From the NCBI GenBank assembly GCA_035388225.1, contig DAOOPM010000001.1, forward strand, positions 124,001-188,000: a stretch of 64,000 nt of DNA, given 5' to 3'. Position numbers and translations under genes: made by a program. This DNA is from SB25 sp029560875. Lineage in GTDB: Bacteria > Bacteroidota > Bacteroidia > Bacteroidales > Tenuifilaceae. Numbering within the stretch: the stretch's first letter is position 1; every line of letters begins with the position of its first letter. The notes under the pieces are model-generated. The model was not told where the DNA came from. It ran no database searches and worked only from the letters and a program-made list of their open reading frames with translations. Positions 46,253-54,542 of this stretch are shown here, piece by piece.

Positions 46253-47593
46253 TTAGTGAATTCCTTTAAACATCCTGCTCCAGCGAATATTAAAGGGAAA
46301 ACTTCTATCTTTATCTATAGATAACCAAACAAATGCAGCCTTACCTACAACGTGATCCTCGGGTACAAATCCCCAGAAACGGCTATCGGCAGAGTTATGC
46401 CTATTATCACCCATCATAAAGTAGTAGTCCATCTTAAAGGTGTAAGTTTTCGCTAATTGATCGTTGATATAAATTTCACCATTACGAACAGCAAGTTCGT
46501 TGTTCTCATAAACATCGATAATCCGTTCGTAAATTGGCAAATTATTAAGGTTTAATTCAACAGTAACTCCTTTTTTGGGTATCCAAAGCGGCCCGTAGTT
46601 ATCCTCGTTCCATTTATAGTTTGGACTATGTGGAAAAATGAGTTTCCACATCATTAAGGTATCTGTTTTTTCTATCTTAATAACATCAATTACCTTATCA
46701 TTTTTTTTAATTTTATTAAACATTTCATTCGTCAACGGGATACAGTAGTCGCTTTCATTTGTTGAATGCCTAATATCATCCATTGCAATGCCCAAATTAT
46801 CAAAATTGGTTTTCGGTAATCCACCATTACCTTTTGTTTGTATAAAATATACAAACTGTAAGACTCCTACTTTCTCTTGCTCTTTAGAATTGACAAATAA
46901 CTGGCTATGCCTAACCTGAATGGTATCGCCAGGTAAACCAACACACCGCTTAATGTAGTTTTCTCTTTTATCAACAGGTCTGTATATAATCTTATTCTCT
47001 CTCCATAATTTAGACCTTCCATTATCTTTAATTTGATCATAATAAGTTGGAAATTCGTTTCCTAAAACCACCGTATCGCCCTCGGGAAAATTGAAAACAA
47101 CCACATCGTTACGCTGTATGGAACCTAACCCTGCAATACGCTTGTATGGCCAACGGGGCCATTCTATAAATGATTTTGCTGTTTTAGAGAAAGGCAATGT
47201 GTGGTGTACAAAAGGAAATGATATTGGTGTGTTTGGAAGTTTAGGACCATAACTAACCTTGCTTACAAACAGATAATCGCCAACAAGTAAACTCTTCTCC
47301 ATTGAAGAAGTTGGAATGGTATATGCCTCAATAAAGAACATACGGATAAGAGTTGCTGCAACAACAGCAAAGATAATGGCATCAATCCATTCAATTAGAA
47401 CAGTTTTCTTCTGGCCACGTTTCTTCCAGAATGTCCAGTTTACCTTTTGGGTAATATAGAAATCAAAGATAATTGGCAAACCCAACAGTAACCAATAGTT
47501 TCCTATCCAAATTACCCAAAGAATAAATATTACTGCGGCAAAACCAAACTTAAAGTATTTGTGTTTCAAGAACGATTTAATCTTATTTATCAT
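46253..47593 (-). CDS. lepB: Signal peptidase I
   Basis: 446 residues, longer than E. coli LepB. Membrane segments at the N-terminus and at about 68-88 anchor the S26 domain. The catalytic Ser97 is in TIPTSSMEKSLLVGDY. The catalytic Lys is in NYIKRCVGLPGDTI. Box E is in MMGDNRHNSADSRFWGFVP. A large insertion of about 150 residues sits between boxes D and E, as is usual in Bacteroidota. It cleaves signal peptides. It follows dapB by 44 bases on the same strand. Confidence 0.94.
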   Translation of the reverse strand: MINKIKSFLKHKYFKFGFAAVIFILWVIWIGNYWLLLGLPIIFDFYITQKVNWTFWKKRGQKKTVLIEWIDAIIFAVVAATLIRMFFIEAYTIPTSSMEKSLLVGDYLFVSKVSYGPKLPNTPISFPFVHHTLPFSKTAKSFIEWPRWPYKRIAGLGSIQRNDVVVFNFPEGDTVVLGNEFPTYYDQIKDNGRSKLWRENKIIYRPVDKRENYIKRCVGLPGDTIQVRHSQLFVNSKEQEKVGVLQFVYFIQTKGNGGLPKTNFDNLGIAMDDIRHSTNESDYCIPLTNEMFNKIKKNDKVIDVIKIEKTDTLMMWKLIFPHSPNYKWNEDNYGPLWIPKKGVTVELNLNNLPIYERIIDVYENNELAVRNGEIYINDQLAKTYTFKMDYYFMMGDNRHNSADSRFWGFVPEDHVVGKAAFVWLSIDKDRSFPFNIRWSRMFKGIH

Positions 47594-47637
47594 AGCATCA
47601 GTATTGAATAATTCTGTAAAAATAGCACAAAAAATAT

Positions 47638-48360
47638 CTAATCGAAATTCAGTAGGTTATCCATATTGTAAAAACCTTTTTTCCCTGCAATAAACTCCGC
47701 AGCCAATACAGCACCAATAGCAAAACCCCTCCTACTCTTGGCAATGTGAGATAACACAATTTGATCCTGTTCCGACTCAAAGTTAACGATGTGAGTTCCA
47801 GGAACTGTTCCCTCGCGAACCGCCTCGATGGGTATTTTACCATCAACTTTATCTGAAACTAATGTCCAACCATTTAAGTTTGGGTTCTCCGCCGTAATTG
47901 CATTAGCAATGGATATTGCTGTGCCACTTGGAGCATCTAACTTCTGAGTATGATGTGTTTCCTGTATACCAACATTGTATCCGCCAACCTTAGCCAGCAA
48001 CTTTGAAGCCATTGCATTAAGTTTGAAAAAGATATTCACACCAACGCTATAGTTCGATGCAAAGAAAAACGTCCCCTCTCCTGCCTTTACTCTCTCAATA
48101 ATTTTGGCAGCCTCATCGTTCCAACCCGTTGTACCACAAACAACAGGAGTTCCTGCGCTTAAGCAAAGTTCAACATTTTGCTTTGCGGTATGTGGCGAGG
48201 TAAACTCAATGGCTACATCAACATTTTTTAAGTTCGATTCGGACAAATCAGGCTGGTTCGAAGCATCTATCTTGAGAACAATGGAATGTCCACGATCCAA
48301 GGCAATAGCCTCAATCTCGTGACCCATTTTCCCATAACCAATAATTGCAATTTTTAACAT
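47638..48360 (-). CDS. dapB: 4-Hydroxy-tetrahydrodipicolinate reductase
   Basis: 240 residues. Reduces the dihydrodipicolinate precursor in lysine/diaminopimelate synthesis with NAD(P)H. The dinucleotide loop is IIGYGKMGHEIE. The catalytic region is FFASNYSVGVNIFFKL and the QETHHTQKLDAPSGTAISIA segment with the catalytic His and Lys. It is first in the dapB-lepB operon. DAP-type cell wall is implied. Confidence 0.95.
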   Translation of the reverse strand: MLKIAIIGYGKMGHEIEAIALDRGHSIVLKIDASNQPDLSESNLKNVDVAIEFTSPHTAKQNVELCLSAGTPVVCGTTGWNDEAAKIIERVKAGEGTFFFASNYSVGVNIFFKLNAMASKLLAKVGGYNVGIQETHHTQKLDAPSGTAISIANAITAENPNLNGWTLVSDKVDGKIPIEAVREGTVPGTHIVNFESEQDQIVLSHIAKSRRGFAIGAVLAAEFIAGKKGFYNMDNLLNFD

Positions 48361-48425
48361 CGATAGGAATTTTACGCAATATATAAAACAACCGATTAAG
48401 TTGAATCAAAACAATGTTAATTAAT

Positions 48426-48457
48426 GAAAAAAGGGAACTGCAAATGCGGTTCCCTTT
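48426..48457 (-). terminator. Terminator of the thrS-infC-rpmI-rplT operon
   Basis: GGGAACTGC/GCGGTTCCC with one wobble pair and an AAAT loop. An A-run before it gives U6 on the minus strand. It lies just beyond rplT. Confidence 0.85.
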
Positions 48458-48478
48458 ATATTTTAAGATAGATGAAAT

Positions 48479-48823
48479 CTACTTTAAAGAATCAACAATT
48501 GACTTGAAAGCCTCTGGGTGATTCATTGCTAGGTCAGCTAATACCTTACGGTTAATAGCGATACCTTGTTTATTGACTTTACCAATGAACTCTGAGTAAG
48601 TCATACCGTAAGGTCTTACTGCAGCATTGATACGTTGAATCCACAAAGCGCGGTATTCGATTTTCTTTTTCTTACGATCGCGATAAGCGTAGCCAAGACC
48701 TTTCTCTAAGGTATTTTTAGCTGCGGTGTAAACGCTTCTTCTTCCAAGGAAATTTCCTTTGGTTTGCTCAAGAATCTTTTTTCTTCTTGCTCTTGATGCA
48801 ACTGAATTGACTGAACGTGGCAT
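48479..48823 (-). CDS. rplT: Ribosomal protein bL20
   Basis: 114 residues. VASRARRKKILEQTKGN, GRRSVYTAAKNTLEKGLGYAY and RALWIQRINAAVRPYGMTYS are diagnostic. It is the last gene of thrS-infC-rpmI-rplT, separated from rpmI by 103 bases. In E. coli it is an autorepressor of rpmI-rplT; whether that holds here is not shown. Confidence 0.98.
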   Translation of the reverse strand: MPRSVNSVASRARRKKILEQTKGNFLGRRSVYTAAKNTLEKGLGYAYRDRKKKKIEYRALWIQRINAAVRPYGMTYSEFIGKVNKQGIAINRKVLADLAMNHPEAFKSIVDSLK

Positions 48824-48926
48824 TGTTTAAACATTTTTGAATGGTTAGCGGTCCTTTTCGGACTCTTCCTGCTAATTCACTCTGGTTAATAAATAATAAG
48901 TAAATAAACGATTAAAATAAAACAAC

Positions 48927-49124
48927 CTACTTCACACCAAGCATAGTTAAAACGCGGTTCTCATCAACCTTGCTAACTAAAGCAACGTGAGTAAGGCTAC
49001 GTTTTTGCTTAGTTTCCTTTTTTGTAAGGATGTGACTCTTGTAGGCATGCTTTCTCTTAATCTTCCCTGTACCGGTTAAAGAAAACCTTTTCTTTGCTCC
49101 GGAGTGAGTCTTTGTTTTTGGCAT
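48927..49124 (-). CDS. rpmI: Ribosomal protein bL35
   Basis: 65 residues. MPKTKTHSGAKKRFSLTGTG and the KRKHAYKSHILTKK segment are diagnostic. It follows infC by 27 bases in the classic order. Confidence 0.98.
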   Translation of the reverse strand: MPKTKTHSGAKKRFSLTGTGKIKRKHAYKSHILTKKETKQKRSLTHVALVSKVDENRVLTMLGVK

Positions 49125-49151
49125 TCTAAAAAATTATTATTGGGTTTAAAT

Positions 49152-49709
49152 CTATTTCTTCTTTTTAGTTCCTTTAGATGATATCATCATAATCATCCGC
49201 TTTCCCTCAAGTTTTGGCAACTGCTCAACTTTACCAACCTCCTCTAAATCCTGGGCAAATCTCAGCAGCAAAATCTCACCCTGCTCTTTGAAAAGGATTG
49301 AACGTCCCTTAAAGAAAACATATGCCTTAACTTTAGCACCATCTTCAAGGAAACTCTCAGCATGTTTCAACTTGAAGTTGTAATCGTGCTCATCGGTGTT
49401 GGGGCCAAAACGAATTTCCTTCACAACAACCTTCTGGGCATTAGCCTTAATTTCCTTTTGTTTCTTTTTTTGTTGATAAAGAAACTTTTGGTAGTCGATA
49501 ATTTTACAAACAGGTGGATCTGCTTTATCGGAAATCATTACTAAATCCAACTCCATATCCTGAGCCATTCTACGAGCGGCATCGATTGGAAAAACCCCTG
49601 GGTTTTCAATATTATCGCCTACTAAGCGGACAGTCCGGCTTCTAATTTCCTCATTTATTAGAACCTTATTATCATCGTCCACTCTCCTATTAAAATTAGG
49701 TGCTGCTAT
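49152..49709 (-). CDS. infC: Translation initiation factor IF-3 (likely AUA start)
   Basis: 185 residues from the chosen start. The N-domain has LINEEIRSRTVRLVGDNIENPGVF, and the linker has DYQKFLYQQKKKQKEIKANA. The C-domain carries KEIRFGPNTDEHDYNFKLKHA and AYVFFKGRSILFKEQGE. It keeps non-initiator tRNAs off the 30S subunit. No ATG lies near the start. The first GTG (49682) is preceded too closely by AGGAGA. ATA at 49707-49709 has a perfect Shine-Dalgarno (49717-49724) 7 bases before it and gives (M)AAPNFNRRVDDD. Non-AUG codons at infC support autoregulation in E. coli (AUU). It sits between thrS and rpmI. Confidence 0.9.
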   Translation of the reverse strand: MAAPNFNRRVDDDNKVLINEEIRSRTVRLVGDNIENPGVFPIDAARRMAQDMELDLVMISDKADPPVCKIIDYQKFLYQQKKKQKEIKANAQKVVVKEIRFGPNTDEHDYNFKLKHAESFLEDGAKVKAYVFFKGRSILFKEQGEILLLRFAQDLEEVGKVEQLPKLEGKRMIMMISSKGTKKKK

Positions 49710-49716
49710 GGTTTTA

Positions 49717-49724
49717 CCCTCCTT
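49717..49724 (-). promoter_or_regulatory. Shine-Dalgarno site deciding the infC start
   Basis: The minus strand reads AAGGAGGG at these positions. It is 7 bases from the ATA codon. Within the 35 bases between thrS and the ATA no ATG occurs in frame. Confidence 0.75.
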
Positions 49725-49744
49725 TTTTGGTTTATACTAGGTTT

Positions 49745-51679
49745 CTATTGTAACTGTTTATCTACTTCATCCTTAATAAAGGCAACAAATTCGTCGAGTG
49801 TCATTTGACCCTTATCACCAACTCCTTGTACCCTAACTGAAACTGAATTGGCTTCTGCTTCCTTTTCACCTACAATTAACAAGTACGGAATTCGACGTAA
49901 CTCATTGTCTCTGATTTTCTTACCTATCTTCTCGTTTCGGTCGTCAATCAGCGTGCGAATATCGGAATTATTTAGGAAATTCAAAACTTTTTTTGAGTAT
50001 TCGTTATATTTTTCGCTAATAGGTAGAATTACAGCCTGATCGGGGGTTAACCAGAGAGGGAATTTTCCACCCGTATGCTCAATTAAAACCGCCACAAAAC
50101 GCTCCATTGAACCGAATGGCGCACGGTGAATCATAATTGGGCGATGGCGCTTATCGTCGGCACCAATGTACTCTAAATCAAAGCGCTCAGGCAAATTGTA
50201 GTCAACCTGAATTGTTCCCAACTGCCACTTACGTCCTATTGCATCCTTAACCATAAAGTCGAGTTTAGGACCATAGAATGCAGCCTCACCCAACTCTGTG
50301 GTTGTTTTTAAACCACGCTCTGCAGATGCTTCAATAATTGCTCTCTCTGCTTTTTCCCAGTTCTCGTCGGAACCAATGTACTTCTCCTTATTGTTAGGAT
50401 CGCGAAGCGATATTTGCGCAGTAAAATTTTCGAAACTTAAAGTTTTGAAGATATATAGTACGATATCGATAACCTTAACAAATTCCTCCTTAAGCTGATC
50501 GGGACGGCAGAAAATGTGTGCATCGTCCTGAGTAAATCCACGAACCCTAGTTAAACCGTGCAACTCGCCGCTCTGCTCGTAACGGTAAACTGTACCAAAC
50601 TCAGCCAAACGTAAAGGTAAATCTTTATATGAACGAGGCTTTGTCTTATACATCTCACAGTGATGAGGACAGTTCATAGGTTTTAGCATAAACTCCTCGC
50701 CCTCCTGTGGAGTAGTGATTGGACGAAAACTATCCTTACCGTACTTAGCCCAGTGGCCTGAGGTAACGTAAAGTTCTTTTTGTCCGATATGGGGAGATAT
50801 TACCTGCTCGTAACCGTACTGTTTCTGAACTTTCTTAAGGAACATCTCCAAACGCTCACGTAGCTGTGCACCACGGGGTAACCATAAGGGTAAACCTGGA
50901 CCAACGTTTTGAGAGAAAGCAAATAGTTCCAGTTCCTTACCAACCTTACGGTGGTCGCGTTTCTTTGCCTCTTCGAGCATAACTAGATACTCGTCGAGAA
51001 GTTTCTTTTGAGGGAAAGTAATACCGTAAATGCGGGTTAGCATTTTGTTATTCTCATTTCCTCTCCAGTATGCACCAGCAACGCTAAGCAATTTTACCGC
51101 TTTAATGTAACTAGTATCGGGTAAGTGTGGACCACGACAAAGGTCAGTAAACTCGCCTTGTGAGTAGAAACTGATTGTTCCATCCTCCAAGTCGGTAATC
51201 AACTCAACCTTGTATTGGTCACCTTTTGTTGTAAAAGTCTTTAAAGCCTCGGCTTTGGAAACTTCCTTACGGGTGATGGCTTGCTTTTCGCGAACAAAGT
51301 CCATCATTTTTTCCTCAATTTTTGGAAGATCCTCCTCGGAGATGCTATACTTATCAAAATCGATATCGTAGTAAAAACCATTCTCAATGCTTGGGCCAAT
51401 ACCAAACTTAACACCTGGATAAAGGCTCTCAATAGCCTCAGCCATTAGGTGTGCCGATGAGTGCCAAAAAGCATGTTTGCCCTGCTCATCGTCCCATTTG
51501 TGAAGTTTAACAGTAGCATCAGTTGTTATTCCCCGCGTGAGATCCCAAACCTCGCCATTAACGGTTACTGATAGCACATCGTTAGCCAAACGCTCCGAAA
51601 TGCTCTTTGCAATCTCTAGTCCGCTTACTCCTTGGGGGTATTCGCGGACATTACCATCGGGAAATGTAATTTTAATCAT
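49745..51679 (-). CDS. thrS: Threonyl-tRNA synthetase
   Basis: 644 residues from ATG 51677-51679. TGS domain: MIKITFPDGNVREYPQGVSG. Editing domain: HKWDDEQGKHAFWHSSAHLMA with HxxxH and the later Cys in FTDLCRGPHLP. Catalytic class II part: FMLKPMNCPHHCEMY, RLAEFGTVYRYEQSGELHG and RPIMIHRAPFGSMERFVAVLIEH. Anticodon domain at the end. The longer ORF from 51760 adds residues outside the family; the terminator of plsY and a -7 box lie in that stretch. It leads the thrS-infC-rpmI-rplT operon. Confidence 0.97.
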   Translation of the reverse strand: MIKITFPDGNVREYPQGVSGLEIAKSISERLANDVLSVTVNGEVWDLTRGITTDATVKLHKWDDEQGKHAFWHSSAHLMAEAIESLYPGVKFGIGPSIENGFYYDIDFDKYSISEEDLPKIEEKMMDFVREKQAITRKEVSKAEALKTFTTKGDQYKVELITDLEDGTISFYSQGEFTDLCRGPHLPDTSYIKAVKLLSVAGAYWRGNENNKMLTRIYGITFPQKKLLDEYLVMLEEAKKRDHRKVGKELELFAFSQNVGPGLPLWLPRGAQLRERLEMFLKKVQKQYGYEQVISPHIGQKELYVTSGHWAKYGKDSFRPITTPQEGEEFMLKPMNCPHHCEMYKTKPRSYKDLPLRLAEFGTVYRYEQSGELHGLTRVRGFTQDDAHIFCRPDQLKEEFVKVIDIVLYIFKTLSFENFTAQISLRDPNNKEKYIGSDENWEKAERAIIEASAERGLKTTTELGEAAFYGPKLDFMVKDAIGRKWQLGTIQVDYNLPERFDLEYIGADDKRHRPIMIHRAPFGSMERFVAVLIEHTGGKFPLWLTPDQAVILPISEKYNEYSKKVLNFLNNSDIRTLIDDRNEKIGKKIRDNELRRIPYLLIVGEKEAEANSVSVRVQGVGDKGQMTLDEFVAFIKDEVDKQLQ

Positions 51680-51702
51680 AACTTCAGAAAAATTGAAAGG
51701 TG

Positions 51703-51710
51703 CAAAATTA
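51703..51710 (-). promoter_or_regulatory. Promoter -7 box for thrS
   Basis: The complement of CAAAATTA reads TAATTTTG followed by C. It is 23 bases upstream of the chosen ATG and lies inside the rejected longer ORF. Confidence 0.6.
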
Positions 51711-51727
51711 ATCAATTTAATCGATAA

Positions 51728-51759
51728 TAAAAAAATGGGGCTGATGTAATATCGCCCCA
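51728..51759 (-). terminator. Terminator of plsY
   Basis: TGGGGC (51736-51741), loop, GCCCCA (51754-51759), with an A-run before it that gives U7 on the minus strand. Confidence 0.8.
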
Positions 51760-51785
51760 AAAAAATATTTAATCAAACTTATTCA

Positions 51786-52448
51786 CTAACTATTAACACT
51801 TGGGGGCGATTTATGTTTATCCTTTTTCTTGAAATGAAACTTAGACTCCTCGCCGCTAAGCAACCTTTCGATATTCTTCTGATGCGTGAATAGCATTAAC
51901 ACTGCAAGGATAAATGCAAAAAGAATCAGCGAAGGGTTCGTTGTTCGATAAACAAAAATCAACAATAACGGAAATGAAAATCCCGCTATCATTGAACTTA
52001 ATGATACATAACGGGTAATTATCACCGAAATGGTCCATATTAAAAATACAAATAGCGTGGCATAAGGATGAAGCGCGAATACAACACCAGAGAGAACTGC
52101 TACACCTTTTCCTCCTCTAAACTGGGTAAAAATTGGAAAGATATGCCCCAGCAATGCTGCTACACCCAAAATCAGCTGAAAGTTTATAAACATTCCTGTT
52201 TGCGGGATGTAAAAATCTGTAAGATAAAGTAACCTTACTGCAAAATACCCCTTTAGAACATCAACTATAAAAACGCTAATTCCGGGGATTAATCCTAAAA
52301 CACGAATAGTATTGGTTGCCCCAGCATTTCCACTTCCATGTTCTCTTACATCAATTCCATAAAAAATCTTACCCACCCATACCGAGGTAGATATTGACCC
52401 CATTAGATAAGCAAGAAAAACAATAGCAATTTTCCACATCGTTTCCAT
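51786..52448 (-). CDS. plsY: Glycerol-3-phosphate acyltransferase PlsY
   Basis: 220 residues, integral membrane enzyme. It transfers acyl from acyl-phosphate to glycerol-3-phosphate, the first step of phospholipid synthesis. The three PlsY motifs are present: LMGSISTSVWVGK, REHGSGNAGATNT and TQFRGGKGVAVLSG. About five transmembrane helices. The -7 box sits 4 bases before the ATG, so the transcript may be leaderless, or the next ATG (52439, MWKIAIV) is used. Confidence 0.93.
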   Translation of the reverse strand: METMWKIAIVFLAYLMGSISTSVWVGKIFYGIDVREHGSGNAGATNTIRVLGLIPGISVFIVDVLKGYFAVRLLYLTDFYIPQTGMFINFQLILGVAALLGHIFPIFTQFRGGKGVAVLSGVVFALHPYATLFVFLIWTISVIITRYVSLSSMIAGFSFPLLLIFVYRTTNPSLILFAFILAVLMLFTHQKNIERLLSGEESKFHFKKKDKHKSPPSVNS

Positions 52449-52452
52449 GCCG

Positions 52453-52460
52453 CAAATATA
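52453..52460 (-). promoter_or_regulatory. Promoter -7 box touching the plsY start
   Basis: The complement reads TATATTTG, then CGGC, then ATG. The spacing suggests a leaderless mRNA or a start at Met4. Confidence 0.5.
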
Positions 52461-52553
52461 GTATTATGAGAATTAAAAGTTAAAAATTAACGGCTAAAAG
52501 TTGAAAATACGACACGCGCACACATTACAAACAATTAATTTACAGCGATATAA

Positions 52554-52591
52554 TAAATAAAAAAATCGACCAAGTTGGTACAAGGTCGATT
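52554..52591 (-). terminator. Terminator of pckA
   Basis: AATCGACC (52564-52571) and GGTCGATT (52584-52591) around a 12-base loop, with an A-run that gives U on the minus strand. Confidence 0.8.
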
Positions 52592-52609
52592 CTTATGATT
52601 TTATTTTTA

Positions 52610-54226
52610 TTAAAGTTGTGGACCAGCATTAACTAATTTTTGCCCCCACTCGTTATCGGTAAAATTTTCAAAATTCTTAACAAATTTTTCTGCAAGACTA
52701 CGTGCCGCATTTTCCCAATCCTGAGGATTCGACCAGCTGTTCCTTGGGTTTAGCATTTTTGAATCAACCCCATTAACGGATTTAGGCACCTGAAGGTTGA
52801 AAATTGGCATAACTTCGAACTCCGATTTCTCGATACTTCCATCGAGAATTGCGTTGATAATTGCTCGGGTCGATGGTAAATCGATACGCTTACCAGTACC
52901 GTATGCACCACCAATCCATCCTGTGTTTACAAGGTAAGCCTTGCAATCGTGCTGCTGCATTTTTTTCACCAACTCACGGGCATAAACTGTTGGGTGAAGC
53001 ATTAGGAATGCTTGACCAAAACAACTACTGAAAGTTGGTTGTGGTTCCTTTACACCTCGTTCAGTTCCAGCAAGTTTTGCGGTAAAGCCACTAAGAAAAT
53101 GGTACTGAGTCTGGTTTGGTGTTAACCTTGAAACTGGAGGTAATACTCCAAACGAATCGGCAGTAAGGAAAATTACGTGTTTTGCATGACCAGCCTTAGA
53201 TATAGGCTTTACTATATTCTGAATATGATAAATTGGGTACGATACCCTAGTGTTTTCTGTTTTCTTCTTAGAACTGAAGTCGATATTGCCCTCGGCATCA
53301 ACATCTAGGTTCTCCAACAAAGCATCGCGACGGATTGCAGCAAAAATATCGGGTTCCTTATTGGGGTCTAAGTCTATACATTTAGCGTAGCAACCACCCT
53401 CGAAGTTGAACACTCCGTTGTCGTCCCAGCCATGCTCGTCGTCGCCAATCAATGCACGATTTGGGTCGGCAGAAAGAGTGGTTTTCCCAGTACCAGAAAG
53501 TCCGAAAAAGATAGCCACATCGCCATTTTTACCCACATTGGCGCTACAATGCATTGCTGCAATGCCTTTTAGTGGTAGGTAATAGTTCATCACGGAGAAA
53601 ATACCCTTTTTCATCTCGCCACCGTACCATGAACCACCAATAACAGCCATACGCTCGGTTAAATGGAATGCTACATAAACCTCACTATTCAAATTTTGCT
53701 CCTTCCATTTTTGGTTTGATGTTTTTGAAGCTACCAGAACCACAAAATCGGGCTTGAATGTTTTTAATTCCTCATCGGTAGGGCGAATAAACATATTCTT
53801 AACAAAGTGAGCCTGCCAAGCAACCTCACAGATAAAACGAACGCAAAGGCGCGTATCAGTATTGGCTCCAGAGTATGCATCAACAACATAAAGTTTCTTT
53901 CCGCTAAGCTGCTTTGCGCTAATATCTTTTAAATAATCCCAGGTTTCCTGCGATAATGGCTTATTATCGGAACTTTTGTTGCCTGCCTGTGCCCACCAAA
54001 CATTTGGCTCGGAGTTTGGCTCCACAACAATGTATTTGTCCTTAGGTGAACGACCAGTGAAAATTCCTGTATCAACATTAATTGCTCCAAGTTTGGTTAT
54101 TTGACCACGCTCAAAGCCAATTAAATTTTGGTCTGTCTCGTGTTTATAAAGTAAATCGTAACTAGGATTGTAAAACACCTCAGCAGGTTCGGTTATTCCG
54201 TAAACCGATAAGTCAACATTCGCCAT
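52610..54226 (-). CDS. pckA: Phosphoenolpyruvate carboxykinase (ATP)
   Basis: 538 residues, normal for the ATP type. Interconverts oxaloacetate and PEP with ATP/ADP. Walker A-like kinase loop FFGLSGTGKTTLSADP (about residues 248-263) and IGDDEHGWD (Mg/Mn site) are present. Other features are GGSWYGGEMKKGIF and FNFEGGCYAKCI. In anaerobic Bacteroidota it also fixes CO2 during succinate/propionate fermentation. Monocistronic, with an operator-like palindrome in its promoter. Confidence 0.97.
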   Translation of the reverse strand: MANVDLSVYGITEPAEVFYNPSYDLLYKHETDQNLIGFERGQITKLGAINVDTGIFTGRSPKDKYIVVEPNSEPNVWWAQAGNKSSDNKPLSQETWDYLKDISAKQLSGKKLYVVDAYSGANTDTRLCVRFICEVAWQAHFVKNMFIRPTDEELKTFKPDFVVLVASKTSNQKWKEQNLNSEVYVAFHLTERMAVIGGSWYGGEMKKGIFSVMNYYLPLKGIAAMHCSANVGKNGDVAIFFGLSGTGKTTLSADPNRALIGDDEHGWDDNGVFNFEGGCYAKCIDLDPNKEPDIFAAIRRDALLENLDVDAEGNIDFSSKKKTENTRVSYPIYHIQNIVKPISKAGHAKHVIFLTADSFGVLPPVSRLTPNQTQYHFLSGFTAKLAGTERGVKEPQPTFSSCFGQAFLMLHPTVYARELVKKMQQHDCKAYLVNTGWIGGAYGTGKRIDLPSTRAIINAILDGSIEKSEFEVMPIFNLQVPKSVNGVDSKMLNPRNSWSNPQDWENAARSLAEKFVKNFENFTDNEWGQKLVNAGPQL

Positions 54227-54542
54227 ACTTAGAATTTTGGGTTATAGTTGGTTATTATTGTCAAATTTATCTTTTTCACAATTAAAAAACAAAAATCCTA
54301 TTGATTTATAGGACTTTATATCGACTTATTGTAAACACAAAATTATGACTTTTGTCATACCAAAACGATTAAAATAGTATGTTTAACATCATTGGGAGTA
54401 TCAACTCACAAAGTGTTGCTTATCTTTACCTTGGGAAAAAATGGTGAAATTGAATCCTACCCAATTAATAACCAAAAGGATATAGGATTGTCAATTGAGG
54501 ATTATCCTCAACTTTTCTAGATGTTTCGCTATAAATTGCGGC
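54227..54542. other. 316-base intergenic region upstream of pckA
   Basis: Holds the pckA promoter (54338-54364). The rest, including the stretch near the LysM gene's stop (54400-54542), shows no ORF, RNA gene or terminator I can support. Confidence 0.5.
54338..54364 (-). promoter_or_regulatory. pckA promoter with operator-like palindrome
   Basis: -7 box: the complement of CAAAATTA (54338-54345) reads TAATTTTG. Directly upstream lies TATGAC-TTTT-GTCATA (54344-54359), a perfect 6-base-arm palindrome. It can also be read as TATGA-N6-TCATA, the half-site spacing of Crp/Fnr-family sites. CAAA at 54361 gives a TTTG that could be the -33 element. Confidence 0.5.

Noticed and set aside
49682..49684. 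GTG as the infC start
   Set aside because: The purine run AGGAGA is almost adjacent to it, while ATA at 49707 has ideal spacing from a full Shine-Dalgarno.
51680..51760. Extra 27 residues at the thrS N-terminus
   Set aside because: The stretch contains a terminator and a promoter box, and the family begins with the TGS domain at MIKITFPDG.
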